This document shows, one piece after another, positions 1-8,145 of a stretch of DNA of 64,000 nt. This stretch comes from JAABSQ01 sp964573705 (lineage in GTDB: Bacteria; Desulfobacterota; Desulfobacteria; Desulfobacterales; Desulfococcaceae): the NCBI GenBank assembly GCA_964573705.1, contig CAZNLT010000002.1, forward strand, positions 1 to 64,000, read 5' to 3'. Positions within the stretch are counted from its first letter, which is position 1. The number at the start of each line of letters is the position of its first letter. The position numbers and the translations under genes are program-made. Below the pieces are notes generated by a model, which was not told the DNA's origin, did no database searches, and saw only the letters and a list, made by a program, of their open reading frames with translations.

Positions 1-209
1 GTCGGTTTGTCGATGAAGTGGTATTCAACCCCGTCCCTCTCCGTGCCCCGCGGAGGACGGGTGGTGGAGGAAATCGAGTAGATCATGTCGGGAAACCGAT
101 CCAGGATCGCATGGCAAAGGGTGGATTTACCGGCCCCGGAGGGAGCGGAGAGAATAAAGAGATGCCCTTTTGGGCCGGATTCGCTTGATTTCCGATCTTG
201 AGGAGCCAT
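1..209 (-). CDS. gmk: Guanylate kinase, C-terminus cut off by window edge
   Basis: Phosphorylates GMP to GDP with ATP, in the cytoplasm, for nucleotide supply. The ATG at 207-209 begins a frame open to the left edge (about 69 residues visible). It shows the P-loop SAPSGAGKST near residue 22-31 and the following SSTTRPPRGTE segment that contacts GMP, both diagnostic for the family. It starts 5 bp after the RemA-like gene stop, so the two are surely co-transcribed. The order yicC-remA-gmk is a common bacterial arrangement. Only the downstream part of the enzyme is missing, through the window limit and not through damage. Confidence 0.93.
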   Translation of the reverse strand, partial: MAPQDRKSSESGPKGHLFILSAPSGAGKSTLCHAILDRFPDMIYSISSTTRPPRGTERDGVEYHFIDKP

Positions 210-214
210 AACCG

Positions 215-520
215 CTACTGAGCCACCGCCTTGATCTCGTCGGCCTTTTCCCCGGCCCCCCGCAACAATTCGAACCGCTGGGAAATGGTCTCCGCCTGAA
301 TGGCCGAGAGCACGATATGATTGCTGTCCATGATAATGATGGACCGGGTCCGTCGGCCGTGGGTGGCGTCCACCAGCCGCTTCTCCTCCTTGGCCTCGTC
401 TTTGAGCCGCTTCATGGGCGCCGAGTTCGGGGAGACGATCGCCACCACCCGCTCCGCCACCACGGTGCTCCCGAAACCGATGTTCAGGAGCGCCTGTTCC
501 GATTTTTTCCCGAATTTCAT
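215..520 (-). CDS. remA: RemA-like regulatory protein (DUF370)
   Basis: Small protein of the DUF370/RemA family. In Bacillus RemA is a DNA-binding activator of matrix genes; the role in deltaproteobacteria is not established. Visible family features are NIGFGSTVVAERVVAIVSP near the N-terminus, the basic stretch THGRRTRSIIIMDS and the ending VLSAIQAETISQR. The start MKFGKKSE (ATG 518-520) is preferred because it matches the family's short N-terminus; an upstream in-frame start at 544 adds eight residues and would nearly abut the yicC stop. It lies between yicC and gmk, probably in one operon. Function here is inferred only from family. Confidence 0.85.
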   Translation of the reverse strand: MKFGKKSEQALLNIGFGSTVVAERVVAIVSPNSAPMKRLKDEAKEEKRLVDATHGRRTRSIIIMDSNHIVLSAIQAETISQRFELLRGAGEKADEIKAVAQ

Positions 521-544
521 ATGTGATCTCTTGGTTAGTAGCAT

Positions 545-1426
545 TTACTCCACATTCTGGACCTGTTCTCTGATTTTTTCCAGCTCCGATTTCAGCCGGA
601 CGATGGTATGAGAGACATCGGCCCGCCCGGTCTTGGATCCCATGGTATTGAATTCTCTGTTGAATTCCTGCAACAGAAAATTGAGCTTTTTCCCGGCCGG
701 CTCCGGAGACCGCATCACGGTGCGAAACTGCCGGACATGGCTTCGGGAGCGAACGATCTCTTCGGAGATATCGCTTCGATCGGCCAGAAAGGCCGCCTCC
801 TGGGCGATGCGTGCCGGATCGATCTCCACCATCCCCTGGGTCAGTGCGGTGATCCGGTCCTGAAGCCGTTCCCGGTAATGGTCGAGAAGCCCTTCCGAGG
901 CCGATTCGATGGTGTCGATCGCCGATTCGATGTCGTTCAACCGCTTTTCGAAATCCCGGGCCAGAAAGTCGCCTTCCTTCTGCCGCATGGCGTTCAACTC
1001 GCTCAATGCCCGGGCCACGCAAGCCTCGATCAGGGGTCGGTTGCGATCAAGATCGGTCTCGATCTCGGCGGGCTTGATAATGCCGGAGACCTGTATCAAG
1101 TGATCCAGGGAGATCTCGGAGGTCAACCCGAACCGGGCCTTCAGTTCCGCCAGCGCTTTATGGTAGGCGGCGGCCCTGAATTCATCGATCTCAAACGCGC
1201 AGGCGGCTTCAGAGACATCCTGCACCTGAAGCTTGAGTTCCACCCGTCCGCGGACAATCGCCTCGGAAATCATCCCCTTGATCCGTTCTTCCAGAGAAAA
1301 ATAATTCTGGGGCGCCCGCAGGGTGACGTCCAGATACCGGCTGTTATAAGTGCGGATCTCGACAGCCGCGGTCAGGCCGTTGTCGTTCACCTCCGCCCGG
1401 GAAAAAGCGGTCATGCTTTTGATCAT
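545..1426 (-). CDS. yicC: YicC family endoribonuclease-like protein
   Basis: YicC proteins are cytoplasmic ribonucleases reported to act on small RNAs in E. coli. The start MIKSMTAFSRAE matches the very conserved family N-terminus (normally M-x-x-SMTGF-R), and a purine-rich AAGGAA lies just upstream of the ATG at 1424-1426. The C-terminus carries the conserved stretch from GKKLNFLLQEFNREFNTMGSK onward (about 250-270), with the NR-E-NT-GSK signature. About 293 residues is normal for the family. The long open frame extends further upstream to 1507 but that part has no family resemblance. First gene of the yicC-remA-gmk set. Confidence 0.92.
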   Translation of the reverse strand: MIKSMTAFSRAEVNDNGLTAAVEIRTYNSRYLDVTLRAPQNYFSLEERIKGMISEAIVRGRVELKLQVQDVSEAACAFEIDEFRAAAYHKALAELKARFGLTSEISLDHLIQVSGIIKPAEIETDLDRNRPLIEACVARALSELNAMRQKEGDFLARDFEKRLNDIESAIDTIESASEGLLDHYRERLQDRITALTQGMVEIDPARIAQEAAFLADRSDISEEIVRSRSHVRQFRTVMRSPEPAGKKLNFLLQEFNREFNTMGSKTGRADVSHTIVRLKSELEKIREQVQNVE

Positions 1427-1585
1427 TCGATTCCTTGTCCTATTCTTTGTCGGCGATCCCTTTTCGGATAGCTCTTTCGTTATCCACAATTTCAGAATTT
1501 CGGCCATGATCAGCGGTTCGGGGCGGCCTGCCTATCATTAGGATCTGGCCAAGACCTGGCCGAAACGATGATCAAAGCCCGCAAT

Positions 1586-2107
1586 TCACTTCACGGCATG
1601 AATATAGCGGTCCCGGACCTGCCGAAGGAATGCGATCATTCGCGGATCGGCATAGTCGGGGTAGGTCCAGGGAAGGGTTTGAAAATCCCCCTTGGTATAG
1701 ATCAGGGTCAGATCCGCATAAATTCCCCGACCGATGGAGATGCGGTGGGTGAAATTCTTGCCCGAGGCCAGCACGAACCGCTCCTGAAGCAGGTATCCGG
1801 GATCGATATTGACCCGCCGTGCGCCGTCTTGGATGCAGCCGCTTTCGAGCCGATTGGTTTCGGTTTTGACGTCGGCCAAGGCGTCCTGGGAAATCAGGGA
1901 TCGAAAACTCAACATCCGCCGATAGAGCGGGGCGCCCATTTCCGGCTCATAATAATCGGTATACGCAAAGGGCATCCATGCGCTGACCAGATCCAACCCG
2001 CCGTAGGTTTCGACCAGTCGCCGGGTCAGCGGGGTGATCAGGTCCCGGGTTTTCATAAACAGCCCGATGACCAGCTTGGCCGGTTTGGGCGGCTGGGGCG
2101 TGGACAT
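1586..2107 (-). CDS. DUF4416 family protein
   Basis: A 173-residue cytoplasmic protein without signal peptide or membrane segment. It resembles the DUF4416 family, which is common in deltaproteobacteria and has no known function. Visible hallmarks are the N-terminal PAKLVIGLF, the FAYTDYYEPEMG segment near residue 47-58, and the central NIDPGYLLQERFVLASGK (about 100-117). An AGGAG sits upstream of the ATG and overlaps the region of the preceding Trm112-like gene's stop, so the two genes are tightly coupled. No enzymatic motif is recognisable. Confidence 0.8.
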   Translation of the reverse strand: MSTPQPPKPAKLVIGLFMKTRDLITPLTRRLVETYGGLDLVSAWMPFAYTDYYEPEMGAPLYRRMLSFRSLISQDALADVKTETNRLESGCIQDGARRVNIDPGYLLQERFVLASGKNFTHRISIGRGIYADLTLIYTKGDFQTLPWTYPDYADPRMIAFLRQVRDRYIHAVK

Positions 2108-2116
2108 AGCGGCCCG

Positions 2117-2290
2117 TTACTCCTGAATGGGTTTGGCCTCTTCGATCAGCATAATGGGAATATCGTCTTTGATTTCATAGAGCAGTTTGCACCGGTCGCA
2201 GATCAGCCCGTCTTCATTCGGTGTCAGATAGATGTCGCCCTTGCATTTGGGGCAGGCCAGTATCTCCAGCAATTCTTTACTTAATGCCAT
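2117..2290 (-). CDS. Trm112-like small zinc-binding protein
   Basis: A 57-residue protein of the Trm112/YcaR family, whose eukaryotic members activate methyltransferases; bacterial members are of unknown role. Two CxxC pairs are visible, CPKCKG near residue 12 and CDRCKLLYEI near residue 31, forming one zinc ribbon, followed by the typical DDIPIMLIEEA tail. The start at 2290 is chosen because CGAGGA lies eight bases upstream and MALSKELLEILACP is the normal family beginning; the longer frame to 2371 is unlikely. Lies between the ABC-F and DUF4416 genes in the same direction. Confidence 0.88.
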   Translation of the reverse strand: MALSKELLEILACPKCKGDIYLTPNEDGLICDRCKLLYEIKDDIPIMLIEEAKPIQE

Positions 2291-2400
2291 AGTGTATCCT
2301 CGGTGTTTCGGTTTCTCCCGATGGTTTCGAGTCTGCTGATCTGTGTCGGTGGACCATACCAGACTCCACAAGGGTTGGAAAGGAATCGGTGAAAAAAAAA

Positions 2401-4272
2401 TTAATATTCGGCCGCAGCATCCAGTTCTGCCAGTTTTTGATCGAATACCTTGCCTTTTTCTTCGATGATCTCCGACATTTCCTCCAATTCCGCAAATCGC
2501 TCCTCGATGGCCGACTGGCAGGTGTGGATGGCCCGGGACAATTCCTTGATTCGGTCGCCGTCCTGCTGTTCCGCCGCCGCCTGCATGGCCTCGTTCAGGC
2601 GAGCCAGCTCTTTCTCGCAGGCATCGATAATGTTTTCAGCCTCGGCGATCTTTTTCTCCACCGGTTTGACGGCCTTGCCGCGTTCGGCCAGTATTTCGGA
2701 TCGGCGGCGGCGCAGTTCCTTTTTGCTGAGGGTGGGGCCGGTCGGCGCCTCCCGGTCTTCGGTTGTCCCGCTCCCCTTTGGTGTGTCTTCGTCTTGCCAT
2801 CCGCCCTTTTCCAGAAACCGGCCGTATCCGCCCTCGAACAGAGAGACGCCGTCGTCATCAAAGACAATCAACCGTTCCGCCAGGGCATGAAGGAACATTT
2901 CATTATGGGTGACCATGATCACCGCCCCGTCAAAAGCGTCGATGGCGGCCAGCAGGGCGTCGTTGGATTCCATATCCAGGTGGTTGGTGGGCTCGTCGAG
3001 AAGAATCATGTTCAGGGGCGCGGCCAGCAGCTTTCCCAGCATGACCCGGCTCTTTTCACCCCCGGAAAGCACCGCCACCTTTTTGAGCGCCCCATCCCCC
3101 TCGAACATCATGGCCCCGCAGATGTTCCGGGCCACCTGACGGTCCACCCGGGCCGCGGAATAGAGGATCTCCTCTTCCACCGAGCGCTGATCCACCAGGG
3201 TTTTGATGTTGGTCTGTTCGTAGATGCCGACCTCGGTCCTCGGGTTGTAGGCGATCTCCCCGGTATCGGGTTGAAGGGAACCGGACAGGAGCTTCAGCAG
3301 GGTGGTCTTTCCCTTCCCGTTCTTACCCACCACGCCGATGCACTCGCCCGGGGCCACGGTAAAGTTGAGATTTTCAATCAGCGGTTTTCCCCCGTCATAA
3401 GAAAAGGCGAGGTCCTTTACCGCAAGCATCTGTTTTCCGCGAAAGGGTTTGCTTCGAAAGGAAAAATCGAGGTCCTTGAGGGTTTCCAGCTTGTCCCGCT
3501 TTTCCATCTTCTCCAGGGTCTTGACCCGGGACTGAACCAGGTTGGCCAGCCGGGCCTTGGCCCGAAACCGGGTGATGAACTGCTCGATCTCCTTGCGGCG
3601 GCGCTCGTCGTTGGCCCGGGTCTTTTCGTAGATCTCCTCATCCTGGGCGATCTGCTCATAGAGCTTGCCGGTATCCCCCTCGATCTTTCGAATCTTTTTC
3701 CGGTGGATGGCGATGGTGTGGGTGATCACCTTATCCATGAACCCGCGGTCATGGGTGATCAGCAGCAACTCCCGGGGCCAGCCTCGAAGGAAGCGCTCGA
3801 TCCAGCGAATGGAGGTGATATCCAGATAGTTGGTCGGCTCATCCAGAAGCAGAAGATCCGGTTCGGATACCAGAATCTTGGCCAGATTCAGCCGCACCTG
3901 GTAGCCGCCGGAAAATTCACAGGGGTTCCGGTCCATGTCTGTTTCGGAAAACCCGAGCCCCGCCAGAATTTTTTCCACCTTCCAGTGGTGGTCTTTTTCC
4001 GATTCGAGAAGCCCCTTCATCCCTTCTTTCAGGACCGTATCCTCGGAAAAATCGATGTGCTGCCGGACATGCCCGAGTCGATACTGCTTGGGGATGATGA
4101 TATTGCCGGAATCGGGTTTTTCTTCCCCCACCAGCATTTTCAGAAGGGTGGTTTTTCCGTGCCCGTTTCGGCCCACCAGCCCGGCCCGCTCCTTGGCATT
4201 CAGCCGAAAGCTCGCATCCTCGAAGAGGACCTGACCCCCGAAACCTTTTGAAATATTTTCTACGCTGATCAT
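2401..4272 (-). CDS. ABC-F family ATPase (Uup/YheS-like)
   Basis: Ribosome-associated ABC-F protein, 623 residues, with two ABC modules and no membrane domain. Module 1 has Walker A GRNGHGKTT (about 34-42), signature FSGGYQ and Walker B LLLLDEPTNYLD. Module 2 has GKNGKGKTT, LSGGEKSRVML and ILLDEPTNHLD. The linker between them (about 230-310) is charged and helical, as in the tRNA-contacting arm, and the C-terminus from about residue 540 is a long coiled coil as in Uup/YheS. Members rescue or protect ribosomes; some give antibiotic resistance, but nothing here shows that. The upstream gap contains a same-strand promoter and terminator, so expression could depend on read-through. Confidence 0.9.
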   Translation of the reverse strand: MISVENISKGFGGQVLFEDASFRLNAKERAGLVGRNGHGKTTLLKMLVGEEKPDSGNIIIPKQYRLGHVRQHIDFSEDTVLKEGMKGLLESEKDHHWKVEKILAGLGFSETDMDRNPCEFSGGYQVRLNLAKILVSEPDLLLLDEPTNYLDITSIRWIERFLRGWPRELLLITHDRGFMDKVITHTIAIHRKKIRKIEGDTGKLYEQIAQDEEIYEKTRANDERRRKEIEQFITRFRAKARLANLVQSRVKTLEKMEKRDKLETLKDLDFSFRSKPFRGKQMLAVKDLAFSYDGGKPLIENLNFTVAPGECIGVVGKNGKGKTTLLKLLSGSLQPDTGEIAYNPRTEVGIYEQTNIKTLVDQRSVEEEILYSAARVDRQVARNICGAMMFEGDGALKKVAVLSGGEKSRVMLGKLLAAPLNMILLDEPTNHLDMESNDALLAAIDAFDGAVIMVTHNEMFLHALAERLIVFDDDGVSLFEGGYGRFLEKGGWQDEDTPKGSGTTEDREAPTGPTLSKKELRRRRSEILAERGKAVKPVEKKIAEAENIIDACEKELARLNEAMQAAAEQQDGDRIKELSRAIHTCQSAIEERFAELEEMSEIIEEKGKVFDQKLAELDAAAEY

Positions 4273-4379
4273 TATTTCAAGATCCCGCCCCTGTGTTAGC
4301 GCGTTACATGCTTCCGTGGATTCGAACCGCCTTGGGCCGATTCGATCGACCTGTCATAAATCCTTCATCGTCTTTTGTA

Positions 4380-4414
4380 AACAAGAAAGGCAGGGCCAAT
4401 GAAGACCCTGCCTT
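4380..4414 (-). terminator. Rho-independent terminator of the candidate small RNA
   Basis: Perfect 9-bp inverted repeat, AAGGCAGGG at 4387-4395 against CCCTGCCTT at 4406-4414, with a 10-base loop. Read on the minus strand it is followed by TTTCTTGTTT. It sits between the candidate RNA and the ABC-F start, so it could end the RNA or act as an attenuator for the ABC-F gene. Confidence 0.65.
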
Positions 4415-4600
4415 GAAACGCCCGAAGCGGATGCAACTCACATACTTGCAGCGGTAATATGTACCGCCCGAAAGTTAAAGGTATTGTTGTTCAGTTGACT
4501 TGTTGACGATACCTGACACAACGCTGGTTAAGGGTTGATCTGATAGGTTAACAATATGACCGATATACCGCCTCGGGCGAAACGGGCTTTTTTAAAGCCT
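4387..4600 (-). ncRNA. Candidate structured small RNA (6S-like or ABC-F leader)
   Basis: The gap 4273-4696 has no coding frame but strong structure. A 12-bp closing helix pairs 4568-4579 with 4419-4430 (one G-U). It encloses 137 nt containing smaller hairpins: 4451-4456 with 4462-4467, 4432-4436 with 4446-4450, 4479-4484 with 4509-4514, and 4527-4531 with 4548-4552. A promoter-like pair ends upstream at 4607 and a terminator lies at 4380-4414, giving a transcript of roughly 210 nt. Length, closing stem, and promoter plus terminator fit a 6S RNA (ssrS). The branching is not exactly canonical, so a leader regulating the ABC-F gene is the alternative. I found no tmRNA or SRP signature in it. Confidence 0.5.
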
Positions 4601-4606
4601 CAACTG

Positions 4607-4634
4607 AAAATAAGCTTTCCACAAGGGATGTCAA
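4607..4634 (-). promoter_or_regulatory. Sigma-70-type promoter for the candidate small RNA
   Basis: On the minus strand a perfect -35 box TTGACA (4629-4634) is followed after 16 bp by TATTTT (4607-4612, 4 of 6 consensus bases). Transcription would start near 4600, just before the structured region. Confidence 0.5.
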
Positions 4635-4696
4635 TAGCGCCCTCGCACTTTTAAAACCCCGTTTGAACATCCACTGAGAAAAAAGAGCGGAAGACG

Positions 4697-5140
4697 TCAG
4701 GGTTTCAGAAGTTTGAGACCGGTCGCCGGTTCATGCACCCGGGTGCCGGTGGAATCGACCAGTTCGAAGAGGATCACCTCCATCACCTGCCAGACCTTGA
4801 CCCCCTGTCGAATGCATCCGGTCACCGTCTCCCCTTCACGGCCGCAGGCCATGTGCATGTGAAGCATGGGTGTGCCCGCCTCGTCGGGAAACAGGGTGCC
4901 GGCGCCGGCCACCTCGTGGACATTCTCCAGGGCCCGTTCCATGGCGACCATGTCCGCCGCCCGCCCCGCCTCCGGACCCACCACCAGCCGGCTTCCCTGG
5001 TCGGCGCCCCCGATCACGATCAGGGCCGCCGAGCGGATCGACTTCTCTTGAGCGAACCGTTCGATCTCTTCATGGACGATGTCGCCGTCTTCCAGCCGGA
5101 TGACGAATACCCTGCCCGGTCTGGCTTCGGAATACTTCAT
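4697..5140 (-). CDS. PPC (DUF296) domain protein
   Basis: A 147-residue single-domain protein of the plants-and-prokaryotes-conserved (PCC/DUF296, COG1661) family, often described as DNA-binding. The fold's core is visible: VFVIRLEDGDIVHEEIERFAQ at the N-terminus, the central IGGADQGSRLVVGPE, and the metal-binding-like HMHMACGREGETVTGC (about 93-108). GGAGATAGG precedes the ATG, supporting this start. It is transcribed towards the small-RNA region and diverges from the lactate dehydrogenase gene. The biological target is unknown. Confidence 0.82.
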   Translation of the reverse strand: MKYSEARPGRVFVIRLEDGDIVHEEIERFAQEKSIRSAALIVIGGADQGSRLVVGPEAGRAADMVAMERALENVHEVAGAGTLFPDEAGTPMLHMHMACGREGETVTGCIRQGVKVWQVMEVILFELVDSTGTRVHEPATGLKLLKP

Positions 5141-5306
5141 ATTATACCTATCTCCATATCGATTGATTTCCAGCGCAAGCGCTCGGGATCTGCGGGGCGG
5201 ACCCCCCTCTACCGGTTTATCTATTGAAACCCCCCATTCCTTTTGTTATCCTTGAATATCATCCGAATCGATTCCCTTCAACCCCGCTTTACGAAATGAG
5301 GTTCCC

Positions 5307-8135
5307 ATGCCACAGGACCCCTATTCGACCCTGTATGCCCGATTGGCCGAGAGCATCCCGAAGCAGAGACTTATCCGTGATCCTCTCCGAACCCTCGCCT
5401 ACGGCACCGACGCCAGCTTTTACCGGCTCATCCCCCGGCTGATCGTACGGGTGGAGACCGAAGCCGAGGTCCTGCTCACCCTTTCGGCCTGCCGGGAACT
5501 GAAGCTTCCGGTCACTTTTCGGGCCGCCGGCACCAGTCTTTCCGGCCAGGCAGTGACCGATTCGGTGCTGATGCTCCTGGGAACCACCGGATGGCGCCGA
5601 TGGTCGACCGCCCCGGACGGCTCCGAAATCCGCCTGGGGGCGGCCGTTTTGGGCATCGAGGCCAACCGGTACCTGGCGCCCTTCGGCCGAAAGATCGGCC
5701 CAGACCCGGCCTCCATCAACTCGGCCAAGATCGGCGGCATCGTCTCCAACAACGCCTGCGGCATGACCAGCGGGGTGACCCAGAACAGCCAGGGCACCCT
5801 CAAAGCCATGCGGATCATCTTTGCGGACGGCGCCCTTCTGGACACCGGTGATTCGGAGAGCCGAAACCGGTTTCTGAAGACCCGACCGGAAATGGTCGAC
5901 CGAATTCAGGCCCTGGCCGATCGAATCAAGGCCGATCCCCTGCTTTTGGCCAAAATCCGGGAAAAATATTCCATCAAAAACACCTGCGGCTACAGCCTCA
6001 ACGCCCTCACCGATTACGATGATCCCATCGAAATCATTGCCCATCTCATGGTCGGCTCCGAAGGCGCCCTCGGATTCATCTCGGAAGTCACCTTCCGGAC
6101 CACCCGGGAGGCGCCGCATACCGCCACCGCCTTGATGCTCTTTCCCACGATCGCTTCGGCCTGCGAGGCGGTCCTGCTGCTGAAAAAATATCCGGTGAGC
6201 GCCGCCGAACTCATGGACCGAACCGCCCTGGCCACCGTGGCGGACAAACCCTCCATGCCGCCCCACATCAAAACCCTGGGACCCGAGGCCACGGCACTGC
6301 TGGTGGAGACCCGGGCCGAAACCACCGAGGCGTTGAACCGGCAGATCGAGGAAATCACCGAAGCGTTCACATCCTTTCCCATGGCCCACACATTCGCCTT
6401 TACCACCGATCCAGAAGCCGAGGCGAATCTCTGGCAGGTGCGAAAAGGAATTTTCCCGAGCGCCTGCTCCATGCGGAATACCGGCGCCACGGTCATCATC
6501 GAAGACATCGCGGTTCCCATTCACCACCTGGAGAACACCCTTGTCGATCTTCAGGCGCTGTTCGCCGAATACGGATACGAAAACACCGTCATCTGGGGGC
6601 ATGTGTTTGACGGAAATGTCCATTTCGTACTTACCCCCGATTTTTCGGACGCCGGCGAGGTGGACCGGTACAGGCGGTTTATGGATGCGGTGGCGGAACT
6701 GGTGGTGGACCGATACAACGGCTCTCTGAAAGCGGAGCACGGCACCGGCCGCAATATGGCGCCGTTTGTAGAGCGGGAGTGGGGCCCCGAACTTTACGAG
6801 GCGATGCGGGAGATTAAAAACATTTTCGATCCCCAGGGGATGCTCAACCCCGGGGTCATCATCAATGATGATCCCGAATGCCACCTCAAGCATTTCAAGC
6901 CGATGCCGGCAGCCCACCCGGAGGTGGACGAATGCACCGAATGCGGGTTCTGCGAGCGAAACTGCATGTCCCATGAATTCACCCTCTCGGCCCGGCAGCG
7001 GATCGTCATCTACCGTGAAATGGCCCACCTGGCCCGGACCGGAGAAAACCCGACCCGCCTGGCGGAACTTCGCCGGGTCTACGCCTACTATGGGGATGCC
7101 ACCTGCGCCGCCGACGGGCTCTGCGCCACCAGCTGTCCGGTGGAAATCGACACCGGACAGCTGATCAAGCATCTGCGAAGCGAACATCTTTCCGCACCGG
7201 GCCGTGCGCTTGGCGACGCAGCCGGTAGACATATGACCGGTGTCACCGCTCTGACCCGCCTGGGGTTGAATATCGTCGACAAAATTCACGGGGCCCTCGG
7301 TACCCCGGCCATGACCCGGCTTACCGCCAGCGCCAGACGGATCTCCGGGAATCTGCTGCCCCTCTGGACCCCCTACATGCCTCGGAATGCCGCCGCCGTC
7401 TCCTGCATGCCGGTCCGTGCCGATCATCGGCCGAAGGTGGTCTATTTTCCCTCCTGCATTACCCGGTCCATGGGGCCGTCCCGCTTGGATGACGATGCGG
7501 TGTCGCTGACACGAAATACCGAATCCCTTCTCCGCAAGGCCGGCTATAAAATTCTTTTTCCTGAAAATATGGATGCCCTCTGCTGCGGTATGCCATTTTC
7601 CAGCAAAGGGATCGCCGATGTCGCGGAAAAGAAGGCGAGAGAGCTGGAGGCCGCTTTGATGGCCATTTCCGACAACGGCGACATCCCGATCTTATGTGAT
7701 ATGAGCCCCTGCCTGCACCATATGAAAGAGACGCTCAATTCCCGCCTTCAGCTTTTTGAGCCGATTGAGTTCACCCTGAGGCATCTGGCCTCCAGACTCA
7801 CCTTCACCAAAATTCCGGAGACGGTGGCCATCCACACGGTATGCAGCGCCAAAAAGATGGGATTGGAAGGAAAATTGAAGCAACTTGCCCGGATGTGTGC
7901 TGAAAAGGTCGTCACACCGGAGGTGACCTGCTGCGGATTTGCCGGAGACCGGGGCTTTACCCACCCGGAACTCAACGCCTTCGGTCTGAGACACCTGAAG
8001 GCGCAGCTGCCGGCGGATTGCCGACACGGATATTCCACCAGCCGTACCTGCGAAATCGGGCTTTCCCACCACGGCGGGATTCCCTATCAGTCGATTCTCT
8101 ATCTGGTGGATCGGTGCACGGAGGCGAAGCGCTGA
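5307..8135 (+). CDS. FAD- and Fe-S-dependent D-lactate dehydrogenase (Dld-II type)
   Basis: Oxidises D-lactate (or a related 2-hydroxy acid) to the 2-oxo acid and passes electrons to the membrane pool or an Fe-S partner. The 942-residue protein has the usual domain order: FAD-binding PCMH domain (about 35-270, with GRKIGPDPASINSAKIGG), FAD-oxidase C-terminal domain to about 530 with GHVFDGNVHF and AEHGTGRN, a 4Fe-4S pair (CTECGFCERNC and CAADGLCATSCP), and two CCG motifs (CCGMPFSSKG, CCGFAGDRG). No membrane segment is seen. GAGG precedes the ATG. It converges on the DAC-domain gene with only 10 bp between stops. Lactate as substrate is inferred from family. Confidence 0.88.
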   Translation: MPQDPYSTLYARLAESIPKQRLIRDPLRTLAYGTDASFYRLIPRLIVRVETEAEVLLTLSACRELKLPVTFRAAGTSLSGQAVTDSVLMLLGTTGWRRWSTAPDGSEIRLGAAVLGIEANRYLAPFGRKIGPDPASINSAKIGGIVSNNACGMTSGVTQNSQGTLKAMRIIFADGALLDTGDSESRNRFLKTRPEMVDRIQALADRIKADPLLLAKIREKYSIKNTCGYSLNALTDYDDPIEIIAHLMVGSEGALGFISEVTFRTTREAPHTATALMLFPTIASACEAVLLLKKYPVSAAELMDRTALATVADKPSMPPHIKTLGPEATALLVETRAETTEALNRQIEEITEAFTSFPMAHTFAFTTDPEAEANLWQVRKGIFPSACSMRNTGATVIIEDIAVPIHHLENTLVDLQALFAEYGYENTVIWGHVFDGNVHFVLTPDFSDAGEVDRYRRFMDAVAELVVDRYNGSLKAEHGTGRNMAPFVEREWGPELYEAMREIKNIFDPQGMLNPGVIINDDPECHLKHFKPMPAAHPEVDECTECGFCERNCMSHEFTLSARQRIVIYREMAHLARTGENPTRLAELRRVYAYYGDATCAADGLCATSCPVEIDTGQLIKHLRSEHLSAPGRALGDAAGRHMTGVTALTRLGLNIVDKIHGALGTPAMTRLTASARRISGNLLPLWTPYMPRNAAAVSCMPVRADHRPKVVYFPSCITRSMGPSRLDDDAVSLTRNTESLLRKAGYKILFPENMDALCCGMPFSSKGIADVAEKKARELEAALMAISDNGDIPILCDMSPCLHHMKETLNSRLQLFEPIEFTLRHLASRLTFTKIPETVAIHTVCSAKKMGLEGKLKQLARMCAEKVVTPEVTCCGFAGDRGFTHPELNAFGLRHLKAQLPADCRHGYSTSRTCEIGLSHHGGIPYQSILYLVDRCTEAKR

Positions 8136-8145
8136 TCGGAAAGTT

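Noticed and set aside
5289..7427. A 712-codon frame opposite the lactate dehydrogenase gene
   Set aside because: It is the GC-rich antisense shadow of a gene with complete FAD and Fe-S motifs; glycine- and histidine-rich with no domain.
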